Positions 39,486 through 47,809 of a stretch of DNA of 64,000 nucleotides are shown in pieces. Each line of letters begins with the position of its first letter. Positions within the stretch are counted from its first letter, which is position 1. This DNA is from CAVPJC01 sp963705155. GTDB taxonomy: Bacteria > Chloroflexota > Anaerolineae > Anaerolineales > UBA4823. The notes under the pieces are model-generated. The model did no database searches. It had not been told where the DNA came from and saw nothing but the letters and a program-made list of their open reading frames with translations. Position numbers and translations under genes: made by a program. The stretch is taken from positions 1 through 64,000 of the forward strand of contig CAVPJC010000026.1 of the NCBI GenBank assembly GCA_963705155.1. Reading direction: 5' to 3'.

Positions 39486-39556
39486 GGGAAATGGTTGGGG
39501 CGTGGGATTAATTGATTGACGCCGTGCGATGGGCATGGTAGAATCGCTGCGCTTTG

Positions 39557-39629
39557 GCCCCCATCGTCTAGTGGCCCAGGACGTGGCCCTCTCAAGGCCA
39601 AAACAGGGGTTCGAGTCCCCTTGGGGGCA
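39557..39629 (+). tRNA. tRNA-Glu (anticodon CTC)
   Basis: A 73-base cloverleaf: acceptor arm GCCCCCA pairs with TGGGGGC, D-arm contains GTCT...AGGAC, the anticodon stem TGGCC/GGCCA holds loop CTCTCAA with anticodon CTC, and the T-arm is CAGGGGTTCGAGTCCCCT. The discriminator base is A. CCA is not encoded. The IS1-like element ends 71 bases upstream. Confidence 0.95.
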
Positions 39630-39659
39630 CTCTATATACGGATAATATTGCAAGAGATG

Positions 39660-39691
39660 CTTCCCCGGAAGAATTCCGGGGAAGATTGTTT
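39660..39691 (+). terminator. Terminator of tRNA-Glu
   Basis: An 11-bp perfect stem, CTTCCCCGGAA with TTCCGGGGAAG, with loop GAA and followed by ATTGTTTAT, 31 bases after the tRNA. Confidence 0.8.
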
Positions 39692-40182
39692 ATAGAACAG
39701 CCGAGCAGTATATCTCATTCCTGGGGGAGAATATATGAGTTTCAACTGCGCAGCATTTCTGTTTTTTATTTGGAGTAGTAGCCGTGAGTTGTCATCTCCG
39801 TATAGGTGGATATCACAGCTGTTTCTATCCAAACACCTCATCCAGCCAATTGAAGACAAAAAGGGCTCATCAAGCCAAGGTTCTCGCCCATGCAGTGGCT
39901 AACAGCCCGCTTGTCTATCGGCCCACCGATCAGCTTCTTGCGCTGGTCCGGCATGACATCCATGGCATGTTGCTGCTGGCAGCGGATCTCCTCGTTGGCG
40001 TTCTCCCCTCCCCGATCAGAATCGGGGTAGGGCAGACAATCTCTGCTGGATTAAAGAAGACCTCGGTTCACCTCAACCCGCGGCCGATGGTTCTTCCCGT
40101 CCAGCCTGCCGCGCCAGGCGATCAATTCGTTCATGCGCAACTAGAGCGATACCTTCCAGGCGGCAAGTAAACGCATCAGTGC
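39692..40182. other. Stretch without a supportable gene
   Basis: Frames on both strands are interrupted or lack recognisable motifs. On the minus strand a broken frame (MNELIAWRGRLDGKNH, later QQQHAMDVMPDQRKKL) has protein-like composition and could be a remnant, but I cannot name it. A small perfect hairpin, CCCCGAT/ATCGGGG, lies near 40008-40025. Confidence 0.4.
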
Positions 40183-40425
40183 TTATATCCTCGGGATGTG
40201 GGAAAAGCGGAAAATGTTGTACATAAAGCCTTCAAGCAGGATCACACCCGCCAGTTTCGTCCCGGGATAATATGTGCCCACCAATGAGTCGCCGGTCGAA
40301 GCTATGAACGTAACCGACTGCCGGTTCGCGCGTGGATGATCAATGACGGCCATGGTTATGATGGAGCCAGGCGCCAGGAAGAGGCCGAGGAAGGCCTGGA
40401 ATGTGAAAAAAGGCTTTTTAATCAT
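40183..40425 (-). pseudogene. N-terminal fragment of an alpha/beta hydrolase
   Basis: About 80 residues: a hydrophobic leader (FFTFQAFLGLFLAPG) and then SVTFIASTGDSLVGTYYPG and GVILLEGF, the usual first two strands and oxyanion-loop region of an exported alpha/beta hydrolase (HG replaced by EG). The catalytic Ser, Asp and His regions are missing, so it is a truncated remnant. Confidence 0.5.
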
Positions 40426-40618
40426 GGCGTTATTGTATACAAAAATCTCTTGCTGCGCCATTTCGAGTTTAAAGGATTACCCTGTATAATTTACTTGAGT
40501 ACGGTGAAAATCCTTCTAAAGGTTCGCTCGATCTGCCACGCAACGAAGAGTGCCGAGAGGTGTTGGATGGCAGCGCTACTTTATTTTATGAACCACATCC
40601 TAACCCAAGGAGTTCTCC

Positions 40619-42031
40619 ATGATTGACGCTCCCCAACTTAAGGAAGAGTACGTTCCCGTCAAGAGCCGGATCTGGATCTCCATCGCCGATTCAGCGACTG
40701 GTATCCTGCAATCCCTTGTAGCTGCGAGCGCGCTGACCTATTACTTCGTCAAGCTGCGCGGACTGGAGACCGGTCTGGCAGGTATTGTCTGGCTCATGTT
40801 CGGCATCTGGAACGCGGTGAACGATCCGTTGCTCGGTTATATTAGCGATCGCACCAAGAGCAAGATCGGACGACGCCTGCCATACATCCGCTACGGTGCC
40901 CCCATATTTGCCCTGGCTTTCATTCTGTTCTGGATAAGAATTCCTGGCAGCGATGGAAACCAAACCCTGATGTTCATCCAGATGTTGGTTGTACTTTTCC
41001 TCTATGATACGCTCTACACATTAATCGCCACCAATATCTACATTATGCCTTATGAGATGGCAGTCTCGAACAAAGCCCGCTCTACCATCTACATCTGGAA
41101 GATAATATTCATGGTCTTTACCATTGTTGTCCCCATGGTTCTTGAGCGTTTCAAACCGGATGTGGGTGATACGGCCGGGATCACCTCCTTCCGCTGGCTG
41201 ATGGTCGGCTTTGGGATCGTCATGGCTGTGCTGGTCTTCATAAGTACTTTCTTTTACCGGGAAAAACATTTCACCCAGGAACAGCAACAACCGCCGTTCT
41301 TCGCTGCCATCAAGGAGTGTTTAAACAACCGGTCATTTGTCGTTTTTGAGTTCATCTCTTTCACTATCATCTTCGCCCAGACAGCCCTGATGCAGGGCAT
41401 CTGGCTGTATTTTGATGAACTCAAAATCTCTGGTTTACCGCTGTATATCGCCCTGGCTGCTGGCATCGTCGGCGGGGTGATATTGTGGATCAACCGCCGC
41501 GATAAGTGGGGGATCAAGAACAGTACCCGCATCATGGCACTGGTCTTTGCAATCGGTTGCTTTGCCCTCTTGTTCGGCGGACATTTTATTATTCCATCCG
41601 CCTTCGGTTTCCTGTGCTTTGGTTTTGGGTTCGCCGGCGGAATGTACTTGATCCCGCTGATGAATGGCGATGTTGTGGACTTTGACGAGGTCAAGACCGG
41701 CTTGCGCCGCGAGGGCATGTATGCCGGCATCAACTCATTCATCACCAAGCCAGCTATCAGCATTGCCCAGTGGGCGCTGCTGGCCATTATTACTGCCTTC
41801 GGCTACGATCAGACCCTTGCGAAGGGAGTGCAATCCGCTTCAGCCCAGACCGGTGTACTGGTCGGCTGGGTGGCTCCCACCGGTGTCCTGCTGTTGATCT
41901 GCTTCTTTGCCCTGGCGCTTTACCCTCTTACGGGTGAAAAGTGGGATGAGATCAAGAGACAATTGTCCTTCCTGCACCGAGAGAAGGAAAAGAAATATCT
42001 GGAAGAGCACGGCTACAAGTTAGTCGAATAA
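40619..42031 (+). CDS. GPH-family sugar:cation symporter
   Basis: A 470-residue inner-membrane transporter with about 12 hydrophobic segments. The GPH signature appears as NAVNDPLLGYISDRTKSKIGRRLPYI, with the cation-site Asp in the second helix, and a later PLMNGDVVDFDEVKTG. It should import a glycoside, pentoside or hexuronide with Na+ or H+; the substrate is unknown since no glycosidase is adjacent. RBS AAGGAG precedes ATG 40619, and a terminator follows. The transcription unit is a single gene. Confidence 0.9.
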   Translation: MIDAPQLKEEYVPVKSRIWISIADSATGILQSLVAASALTYYFVKLRGLETGLAGIVWLMFGIWNAVNDPLLGYISDRTKSKIGRRLPYIRYGAPIFALAFILFWIRIPGSDGNQTLMFIQMLVVLFLYDTLYTLIATNIYIMPYEMAVSNKARSTIYIWKIIFMVFTIVVPMVLERFKPDVGDTAGITSFRWLMVGFGIVMAVLVFISTFFYREKHFTQEQQQPPFFAAIKECLNNRSFVVFEFISFTIIFAQTALMQGIWLYFDELKISGLPLYIALAAGIVGGVILWINRRDKWGIKNSTRIMALVFAIGCFALLFGGHFIIPSAFGFLCFGFGFAGGMYLIPLMNGDVVDFDEVKTGLRREGMYAGINSFITKPAISIAQWALLAIITAFGYDQTLAKGVQSASAQTGVLVGWVAPTGVLLLICFFALALYPLTGEKWDEIKRQLSFLHREKEKKYLEEHGYKLVE

Positions 42032-42040
42032 GTGCGACTA

Positions 42041-42078
42041 CCCCCGTCATGTATTAACTCAAGGGCGGGGGCATTTTA
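42041..42078 (+). terminator. Terminator after the symporter gene
   Basis: CCCCCG (42041-42046) pairs with CGGGGG (42066-42071), extendable by two pairs, followed by CATTTTAT. Confidence 0.6.
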
Positions 42079-42160
42079 TCCATGACCGGCTTAACTGGTT
42101 CTATACATGGTTCCGATTTATCGGCTCTGGAAGTGCGTTATCATGTCCACCAGGGACTGT

Positions 42161-43060
42161 CTAAGCCAGGCCATTCTCTTTCATGAACCCTTTGACCTGT
42201 TTATCGTATTCCACAGGATGGGTCCAGAATGCCGGTCCATGACCTGCGCCTGGTGAAAGGTAGAGCTGTTTTGGCCCAGGGTAGGCAGTATACATGTCAA
42301 TGCTCATCTGCATGGGGGTAAAATCATCCTGCTCGCCATGGGTGAACAGGCTCGGGATCCGGGTTGTGAGTGCGGCGATGGCTTTAACTGGGTTGACTTG
42401 TTCGTAGAAAATTCAGGCCCGCAAACGGGTAACCAGGTTTGAGAGAGGTAAAGGGGGAATGCTGGCAGGTGGTAATTGTGTTATAGATGGTATTTCAGCA
42501 GTGATGGCAGATCAGAATAGGCCCAGTCGGCCACAATGAAAGCGATGTCCTGGCTGAGTGGGGCGGCTTGGAGCGCCACTGCAGCTCCATAGGACTCACC
42601 CATTATAGCCACCAACTCGTTGCAGATGGTAATCCAGTCGGCCCAGGCTTTCAGGTCATCTTTCTCATAAGCCGTAGATTTTAACATGCCCGCCGGAGCG
42701 GCCATGGGCGCAGTGATCGTAGAGCAGCACATTCCGGCCGCGCTTGCGGAACAGGTCAATTTATTTGACCGAACCGACTAGGCTGAAAGTGGTACCGTGG
42801 GTGATGATGACTGTTCCCTGGGAAGACTTGGCCGGGATGAAAATTCCGTAGTGCTCATACCCGAATGACGAGGCAACGCGTACCTCCTGTCGAGTGAGTG
42901 CCTCCCAACCGGCGGGGACAAGTTTGCCACAGTCGACCTCGTATTGATCCGTCTCCTCGACCGTGAACGACCGCCCGGCAATAACCTGGTCTGAGAAATA
43001 CCAACCAGCCCGTATGCACGCGATCAGAGGGAAGCAGAATACTAGGAATGCAAATAGCAC
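42161..43060 (-). pseudogene. Alpha/beta hydrolase, frameshifted
   Basis: Pieces in different frames give a hydrophobic N-terminus, GTVIITHGTTFS (oxyanion strand), RKRGRNVLLYDHCAHG, the nucleophile elbow GESYGAAVAL, the acid region FTHGEQDDFTPMQM and GAGHGPAFW with the catalytic His, ending at TAG 42161. All three triad parts are present, so a working serine hydrolase existed. Breaks occur near 42765, 42690 and 42410-42480. Whether this is decay or read error is unclear; the neighbouring fragment at 40183 suggests decaying hydrolase paralogues around the symporter gene. Confidence 0.65.
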
Positions 43061-43181
43061 GGGAATGATGAGTTATCCATTGTTATGGATTAACAAGCAC
43101 TATCACCTGGGTGAATCGTAACCCGATCGGGAAATTGCTCAGGTCACAATGAAAAGCATCAGCCACTTCTTTGCATTCCGA

Positions 43182-43652
43182 TTATGATTTCATTTTGGGG
43201 ATGAGCCAGGAAAGTGCCTGGCGCAAGGCTGCCTCTCCATCGCGGCTATACGGGCCGCGCGTGCGGAAGAACTCTTTTCCCTGGCGGTCTACAATCAAGA
43301 CATAAATGTGCTCTTCATCTGCCATATCCAGAGCGGCACGGAAATCTGCCTTATCCAGATAAAGTGTGATTGTGCGTTCACGCGTCTTTGGGTTGGGAAT
43401 ACCGGCTCGCATGCCTTCGTTGAGAAAAAACTTGTAGATAGCCCCTCCGTTCTGGAGAGTAGGTAGTTCGTAATAAAACAGACCCTCGTAATTTTCCTCC
43501 AGTGCTTCAGCCAGGGCGCCCCAGGAATCTACTTCCATTTGTTGCCATCGTTCAAAGGGGATGAAAACCAGGTTGAGCTTACCTTGAAAATCTTGAGGCA
43601 AGGTAAGCTTCTGCCTGAGCAAGTTAGAACCGCTTACCGTTGGAAAGGTCAT
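43182..43652 (-). CDS. Conserved hypothetical, thioredoxin-like fold suspected
   Basis: A 156-residue intact protein: FPTVSGSNLLRQKLTLPQDF, LNLVFIPFERWQQMEVDSW, then YELPTLQ, AGIPNPKTRERTITLYLDK and HIYVLIVDRQGKEF. The layout (FPxVxG start, beta strand, partner strand near the end in VLIVDRQG) resembles redoxin/ATP10-like proteins, but there is no CxxC or peroxidatic Cys. Function is unknown. No neighbours are clearly co-transcribed. Confidence 0.6.
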   Translation of the reverse strand: MTFPTVSGSNLLRQKLTLPQDFQGKLNLVFIPFERWQQMEVDSWGALAEALEENYEGLFYYELPTLQNGGAIYKFFLNEGMRAGIPNPKTRERTITLYLDKADFRAALDMADEEHIYVLIVDRQGKEFFRTRGPYSRDGEAALRQALSWLIPKMKS

Positions 43653-43689
43653 ATCTACACCTGTCGGAATTTCTAGGGTTCTTCGTGTG

Positions 43690-44069
43690 CATGATTATAA
43701 ATGTTAACAGATTTGTGCGGTTTTTTCTATTGGGGCCTCATTTTACCTTAGTTACTGATCTAATTCGGAGTATTTCGCTAGACTTATTGTATGCGAGACG
43801 AAATCCACGCCAACTGTGACAGGCTGATGGCCTGGAACTGGCCCGGCAAAAGGGGAGCATGGCCCCCCTGGTAGGGATGAGTGATTGGTAGCCCTCGCAT
43901 ACAGACCAGGCCGAATGGATACACAGTAGCACAAGCTGTAGGCTTGTCAAATTATGGCTTTGCCCGCAGCCAACACAGGCGGCAGCCACGCCATGCTTTG
44001 GGTGGTTCCGGCGCTTGCACCCGCCGTCCAATTCTGTTTCGACCCAACCTGCAACAGAAATGGCAGTCT
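43690..44069. other. Gap with no supportable gene
   Basis: Short frames on both strands have Cys/Arg-rich, shadow-like composition and no recognisable motifs. A small inverted repeat, CAAGC/GCTTG, lies near 43933-43947. I see no clear terminator or promoter. Confidence 0.4.
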
Positions 44070-45041
44070 TTATGCCAAACGACCCACTCGATTCAGGCTG
44101 GCAATGCCATCTTTCAGTATCTGCGCTGAACGTTCCAACGCAGACTGTTCCTCAGGGTATAGTTCTGTCTGCACAATCCGTTTGACTCCGCCCTGCCCGA
44201 CGACACATGGAATACTCAGGCATACGTCATGCAGACCATAATCCCCCTCAAGATAAGTGGAAACAGTCAGCACGCTGTTCTGGTCCTGTAAAATTGTTCC
44301 AACGATGCGCGCCAGTGACATGCCGATCCCAAAATAAGTGGAACCTTTATAGTTGATGATGTGATAAGCCAAATCCTTCACTTCGCGGACAATGCGGTCG
44401 CGTTCGCCATGCCAGTCGCGGCAGTTACCGCATTGCGGGCAATAATTGTCCATCGTGATACCCGCCACATGCGTCATTGACCAGGCCGCCACTTCGCTGT
44501 CTCCGTGCTCACCCAAAACATAGGCATGGACATTGCCCACGTCCACTTTGCAATGCTGGCTGATGAGATAACGGAATCGGGCGCTATCGAGGACAGTACC
44601 CGAACCAATGACACGGTTCTTCATCCAACCAGAGCGTTTTAAAGCAACCTGGGTGAGAATATCTACTGGATTGCTGGCTACTACTAAAACGGCCTGAGAT
44701 TTTTGAGCGACGATTTCATCGACAATATCTTCGATAATTGCAGCGTTTTTCTGCAACAGGTTCAAACGTGATTCGCCTGGAGCCTGTTTTGCCCCGGCCG
44801 TTATGACGATCACCTGCGCGTCAGAGTAATCGCGGCTATCACCCACGCGGATCTGTACTGATGGGTAAAAAGGCAATCCATGAGCCAAATCCAGAGCTTG
44901 TCCTTCGGCGAAATCGGTATTCGCATCGATCAAACAGATTTGCTCAGCTAGTCCTTTCTGTGCCAGGGCATATGCAAAGGTCGAGCCAACTGCACCCGCT
45001 CCAACAATCACAACCTTTCGAGATTTCCAGAGGGTATCCAA
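44070..45041 (-). CDS. ldh: L-lactate dehydrogenase
   Basis: NAD-dependent conversion of pyruvate to L-lactate, regenerating NAD+ in fermentation. It has the Rossmann motif VVIVGAGAVGSTFA, ITAGAKQAPGESRLNL (active-site loop with Gln giving lactate specificity), ASNPVDI, and the catalytic His in GEHGDSEV. An unusual CPQCGNC cluster follows TMDNY. The start is TTG 45041 with AAGGAAA upstream. A Rex-like operator lies in the promoter region, consistent with NADH control. Confidence 0.92.
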   Translation of the reverse strand: MDTLWKSRKVVIVGAGAVGSTFAYALAQKGLAEQICLIDANTDFAEGQALDLAHGLPFYPSVQIRVGDSRDYSDAQVIVITAGAKQAPGESRLNLLQKNAAIIEDIVDEIVAQKSQAVLVVASNPVDILTQVALKRSGWMKNRVIGSGTVLDSARFRYLISQHCKVDVGNVHAYVLGEHGDSEVAAWSMTHVAGITMDNYCPQCGNCRDWHGERDRIVREVKDLAYHIINYKGSTYFGIGMSLARIVGTILQDQNSVLTVSTYLEGDYGLHDVCLSIPCVVGQGGVKRIVQTELYPEEQSALERSAQILKDGIASLNRVGRLA

Positions 45042-45087
45042 AGTATTTCCTTTCTAAACAAACGAATACGGATATTATATACCTACT

Positions 45088-45105
45088 TTGTGATATTTGA
45101 TACAA
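45088..45105 (-). promoter_or_regulatory. Rex-like operator upstream of ldh
   Basis: TTGTGATATTTGATACAA matches the Rex consensus TTGTGA-N6-TCACAA with two mismatches. A minus-strand TATAAT lies at 45079-45074, so the site would overlap the -35 region. Rex represses fermentation genes when NADH is low; the match is suggestive only. Confidence 0.45.
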
Positions 45106-45149
45106 TTATTACCTGATTCTAATTTTTGAAAAAACTCAAGGATTGCGAC

Positions 45150-45418
45150 CTAACCTTCCGCCTGAGTAATATCATGGCGTTGGCCACCGGTCAGCAGAAA
45201 TCGCAAAAAGTTGCCCAGGGCATCTACGCTGGCGTGTATCTCGGTGCTGAGTCCATCTTGGTTGTGCCCGAGTGTCTGGCTCTCCTGCCCTCCACTTTTT
45301 TTGCCGCCCCTGCCACGCATGGATGCGCTCATTCAATTCAGCAAGATCCACATAACTGCCTCGACGAACCGGCGGCAGTCCGCCTCATTTCCAGCATATA
45401 CTCTTGGATGGCGCTGTA
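45150..45418 (-). pseudogene. IS5-family transposase fragment
   Basis: The minus strand reads GLSTEIHASVDALGNFLRFL followed by TGGQRHDITQAEG, the well-known central segment of IS5-family (IS427-like) transposases, with disrupted upstream pieces. The DDE core after this point and both ends are missing. It cuts into the 5' side of the small gene at 45405. Confidence 0.75.
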
Positions 45419-45745
45419 AAAAGAGTAGATTTTTCCCAATTGATCGTTACCCAAAAGACAGATAAATTGGTCAATTTTGTTGGACGCTCTGTAGAAAACA
45501 GCTTGAATCTTTATCTGGATGCGTGCAAACCTGTGATGAAATCTCCCAATCCTGAGGATGAATGGGTTCCATTACGGGATGCCTGGGTCGGTACTCCTTA
45601 CAGTCAGGAATATCTTAGCCTGTTGGCGCGTCTGGGCCGCATTGAAGCAACGAAAAGAGGAAGAAACTGGTACACGACCCGGCGGGCGGTAAAAGCATAC
45701 CAAGACTCGCTTAACCCCTCTCATCTTTGTATTATCCGTATATAA
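45405..45745 (+). pseudogene. Truncated HTH-domain protein
   Basis: The last 60 residues include WVPLRDAWVGTPYSQEYLSLLARLGRIEATKRGRNW and TTRRAVKAYQ, the pattern of a MerR/excisionase-type DNA-binding module. The first 30 codons look like IS5-derived sequence, so the original start was lost. A terminator follows at 45768. Confidence 0.5.
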
Positions 45746-45767
45746 AGTCCCCCCTTAGGAGTGCACT

Positions 45768-45797
45768 AAAATCGCTGAGATTCCCAGCGATTTTTTG
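45768..45797 (+). terminator. Intrinsic terminator
   Basis: AAAATCGCTG (45768-45777) pairs with CAGCGATTTT (45785-45794), loop of 7, followed by TT. It isolates the redox operon downstream. Confidence 0.88.
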
Positions 45798-45859
45798 TTC
45801 CTCCAGCTTTTCTATGAGAATCATCAACACTATTTACCATAATATAATATTTGAAAGTA

Positions 45860-45888
45860 TTGAATTTAATCCATTTTTGTACTATAAT
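45860..45888 (+). promoter_or_regulatory. Sigma-70-type promoter of the redox operon
   Basis: TTGAAT (45860-45865), a 17-base spacer and a perfect TATAAT (45883-45888). The start point would be near 45895, with a 35-base leader to ATG 45930. Confidence 0.75.
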
Positions 45889-45929
45889 ATTAGTTGAACG
45901 TCGGTTATCGCGAGAGTCAGGAAAAAGCG

Positions 45930-46628
45930 ATGTCGAAAACCACCACAGCACCCGCACCGGCAGGTTCCCTGCACAATCATCACCATCCAGGATTTCGAGG
46001 CGGCCTGGTTGATCAAATTCAAGCGCTGAGCAGCCACCCTGGCGCGGTTGTGGATGTCGGTCACTGCCTGAGGAAATTACGCTCCGGGCGCGGTTTATCG
46101 ATTCGCTCTTTAGCCGAGCAAAGCGGTCTGAATGCCAACACGCTCAGCTTGATCGAAAACAGCAAGACTTCACCCAGTGTCAGCACGCTGCAGCAGCTGG
46201 CCGGCGCGCTGGATGTGCCGATCACAGCTTTTTTTGAGGCTGAACCATCCAGGAACAGTATCTCCTACCAGAAAGCCGGGCAGCGCCCGGGAATGGCTTT
46301 CGCCCACGGAATTCTGGAAGATTTAGGCGCCGGGTTGACTCTACGGGGCGGTCAGCCGTTCCTGGTCACGTTGGCGCCTCAAGCGAACAGCGGCCCTGCC
46401 CCGATCGTGCATACCGGTCACGAGTTTATTTATTGCCTGGAGGGCCATTTATGCTACACCATCGAGGAACAGCTCTATCCGCTTGATCCTGGCGACAGCC
46501 TGCTCTTCGAAGCTTACCTGCCACACTTCTGGCAAAATACGGGTGAAACAATCTCGCGGTCGCTGCTGATTATGTGCCCGGCAGATGAAAGCGACCGCCC
46601 AACCGAGCGTCATTTCAAGCCGGAGTGA
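45930..46628 (+). CDS. XRE-cupin transcriptional regulator
   Basis: A 232-residue regulator with an XRE helix-turn-helix (LRKLRSGRGLSIRSLAEQSGLNANTLSLIE, then SPSVSTLQQLAGAL) and a C-terminal cupin barrel (HTGHEFIYCLEGHLCYTIEEQLYPLDPGDSLLFEAYLPH). The His/Glu of HTGHEFIY and the His of LPHFW could bind a metal; a His-rich stretch HNHHHPG near the N-terminus may also do so. It is first in the cluster that contains the triheme cytochrome, NifX-like protein and peroxiredoxin, so it probably controls it. RBS GGAAAAAG precedes ATG 45930. Confidence 0.88.
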   Translation: MSKTTTAPAPAGSLHNHHHPGFRGGLVDQIQALSSHPGAVVDVGHCLRKLRSGRGLSIRSLAEQSGLNANTLSLIENSKTSPSVSTLQQLAGALDVPITAFFEAEPSRNSISYQKAGQRPGMAFAHGILEDLGAGLTLRGGQPFLVTLAPQANSGPAPIVHTGHEFIYCLEGHLCYTIEEQLYPLDPGDSLLFEAYLPHFWQNTGETISRSLLIMCPADESDRPTERHFKPE

Positions 46629-46681
46629 ACGTTATGCAGACGGGTGACGGCTTCGGTATTTGACAATTTTGGAGGTGTCTG

Positions 46682-47245
46682 ATGTCACACAAATGGATCG
46701 CTGCCGGTACGATGATGCTGGGGATCATGATCTTGTTTTTGACGCAGACTTTTCCCGTCCGCGCCCAGGATCCCACGCCTGAAAACGACGCCAACTGCGT
46801 TGCCTGTCACGAACACGAATATTATCTATACGACAGCGGCAACTGGTTTTGCCTGTGCGATGCGCCCATGCATTGTGTATATTGCCACGGCGGGCGCACC
46901 GATAGCCTGGTGGAGGCGGAGGCCCATGAAGGGTTGGTGCTCTACCCCACCCGGAATCATGCCGAGCGCTGCCAGACCTGCCACACCGAAGATTATATGT
47001 CGCGGGTGGTAACCTTCGCTACGGTAGCGGGGATCAGCTCCACACCGCAGCCCGTGATCACAGCCACGCCAGGCGCATCCGTCATTCCACTGTTCCAGGA
47101 GCCGCCAGCCCCGTTCCAGCGCCTGGGTCAGCTCGAACCCTGGCAGCTGGTTGGGTTGGGGGCACTGGCAATGGTGATGGCGGGTATCATCGTATTTGGT
47201 TATCACTGCTGGAAAGCAGATTGCCTGCCGAAACTCCAGCAATAA
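46682..47245 (+). CDS. Membrane-anchored triheme c-type cytochrome
   Basis: A 187-residue exported protein: signal helix (MMLGIMILFLTQTFPVRA), three CxxCH haem motifs (CVACH, CVYCH, CQTCH), a Ser/Thr/Pro linker and a C-terminal membrane helix (LVGLGALAMVMAGIIVFGYH). Extra Cys in WFCLCDAPMHC lies between haems 1 and 2. It should carry electrons on the outer face of the membrane, perhaps from the quinone pool, as small NapC/cytochrome c7-like carriers do. RBS GGAGG is correctly placed. It lies 53 bases after the regulator gene. Confidence 0.85.
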   Translation: MSHKWIAAGTMMLGIMILFLTQTFPVRAQDPTPENDANCVACHEHEYYLYDSGNWFCLCDAPMHCVYCHGGRTDSLVEAEAHEGLVLYPTRNHAERCQTCHTEDYMSRVVTFATVAGISSTPQPVITATPGASVIPLFQEPPAPFQRLGQLEPWQLVGLGALAMVMAGIIVFGYHCWKADCLPKLQQ

Positions 47246-47270
47246 CACACCCATCATCAAGGAGAGCTTC

Positions 47271-47687
47271 ATGACCACTACTGCTATTATCAAAGTCGCC
47301 GCCATAACCGACGACGGCGCCATCATCAGCCAGCATTTTGGCCGCGCCCAATTCTATCTGGTCGCCACGGTCGAAAATGGGCAAATTGTCAACCGGGAGT
47401 TGCGCAGCAAGCTGGGGCATGCTCACTTCGTAAGCCTGCCCCACCCCGAGGAACAGCCCGGTCAGCCGCACGGCATGGACCCCGCCTCGCACAATAAACA
47501 CCTGCAAATGGCAGAGGCGATTGCCGATTGTGAAGCTCTGTTGTGCCGCGGTATGGGGATGGGGGCCTATGAGAGCATGAAGGTGCGGGGCATCCGCCCG
47601 GTAGTGACCGATATTGCAGCCATCGACGAAGCCGTAATGGCTTATATCGAAGGAATAATTGTCGATCAGATCGATAAACTCCACTAG
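47271..47687 (+). CDS. NifX/NafY-like dinitrogenase-cofactor-domain protein
   Basis: A 138-residue protein of the NifX/NifB C-terminal-like fold: IIKVAAITDDGAIISQHFGRAQFYLVATVENG and later ALLCRGMGMGAYESMKVRGIRPVVTD. Members bind Fe-S or FeMo-co-like clusters, but many occur outside nitrogen fixation, and no nif gene is in the window. Here it may bind a redox-labile cluster or metal for the operon. His-rich segments (HAHF, HPEEQPGQPHGMD, HNKH) could add metal sites. RBS AAGGAGAG precedes ATG 47271. Confidence 0.8.
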   Translation: MTTTAIIKVAAITDDGAIISQHFGRAQFYLVATVENGQIVNRELRSKLGHAHFVSLPHPEEQPGQPHGMDPASHNKHLQMAEAIADCEALLCRGMGMGAYESMKVRGIRPVVTDIAAIDEAVMAYIEGIIVDQIDKLH

Positions 47688-47700
47688 AAAGGAGAAGCTA

Positions 47701-47763
47701 TGGCAGAGAGTGTTGGATGCGTCCGCGTGACGGGCGCCGTAATGGGCGAAAAGCCTCGCTGAC
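47701..47763 (+). CDS. Short open frame, 20 codons
   Basis: ATG 47701 follows a strong ribosome site (AAAGGAGAAGCT) and encodes a 20-residue peptide ending at TGA 47761. It may be a real small peptide, a translational spacer, or the start of a gene broken by a frame error. I do not recognise it. Confidence 0.3.
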
Positions 47764-47809
47764 ACCGAAACCCAATCTCCAGTTTCCGACTGAACAAAAG
47801 GAGACGCTT

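Noticed and set aside
39784..40170. A 128-codon plus-strand frame after tRNA-Glu
   Set aside because: No ribosome site, no family resemblance, and composition does not look coding.
43738..44031. Minus-strand frame before ldh as a gene
   Set aside because: Cys/Arg/Ser-rich composition and no motif or start signal.
47271..47687. Nitrogen fixation capability suggested by the NifX-like gene
   Set aside because: The fold occurs widely outside nif clusters and no nifHDK gene is present in the window.
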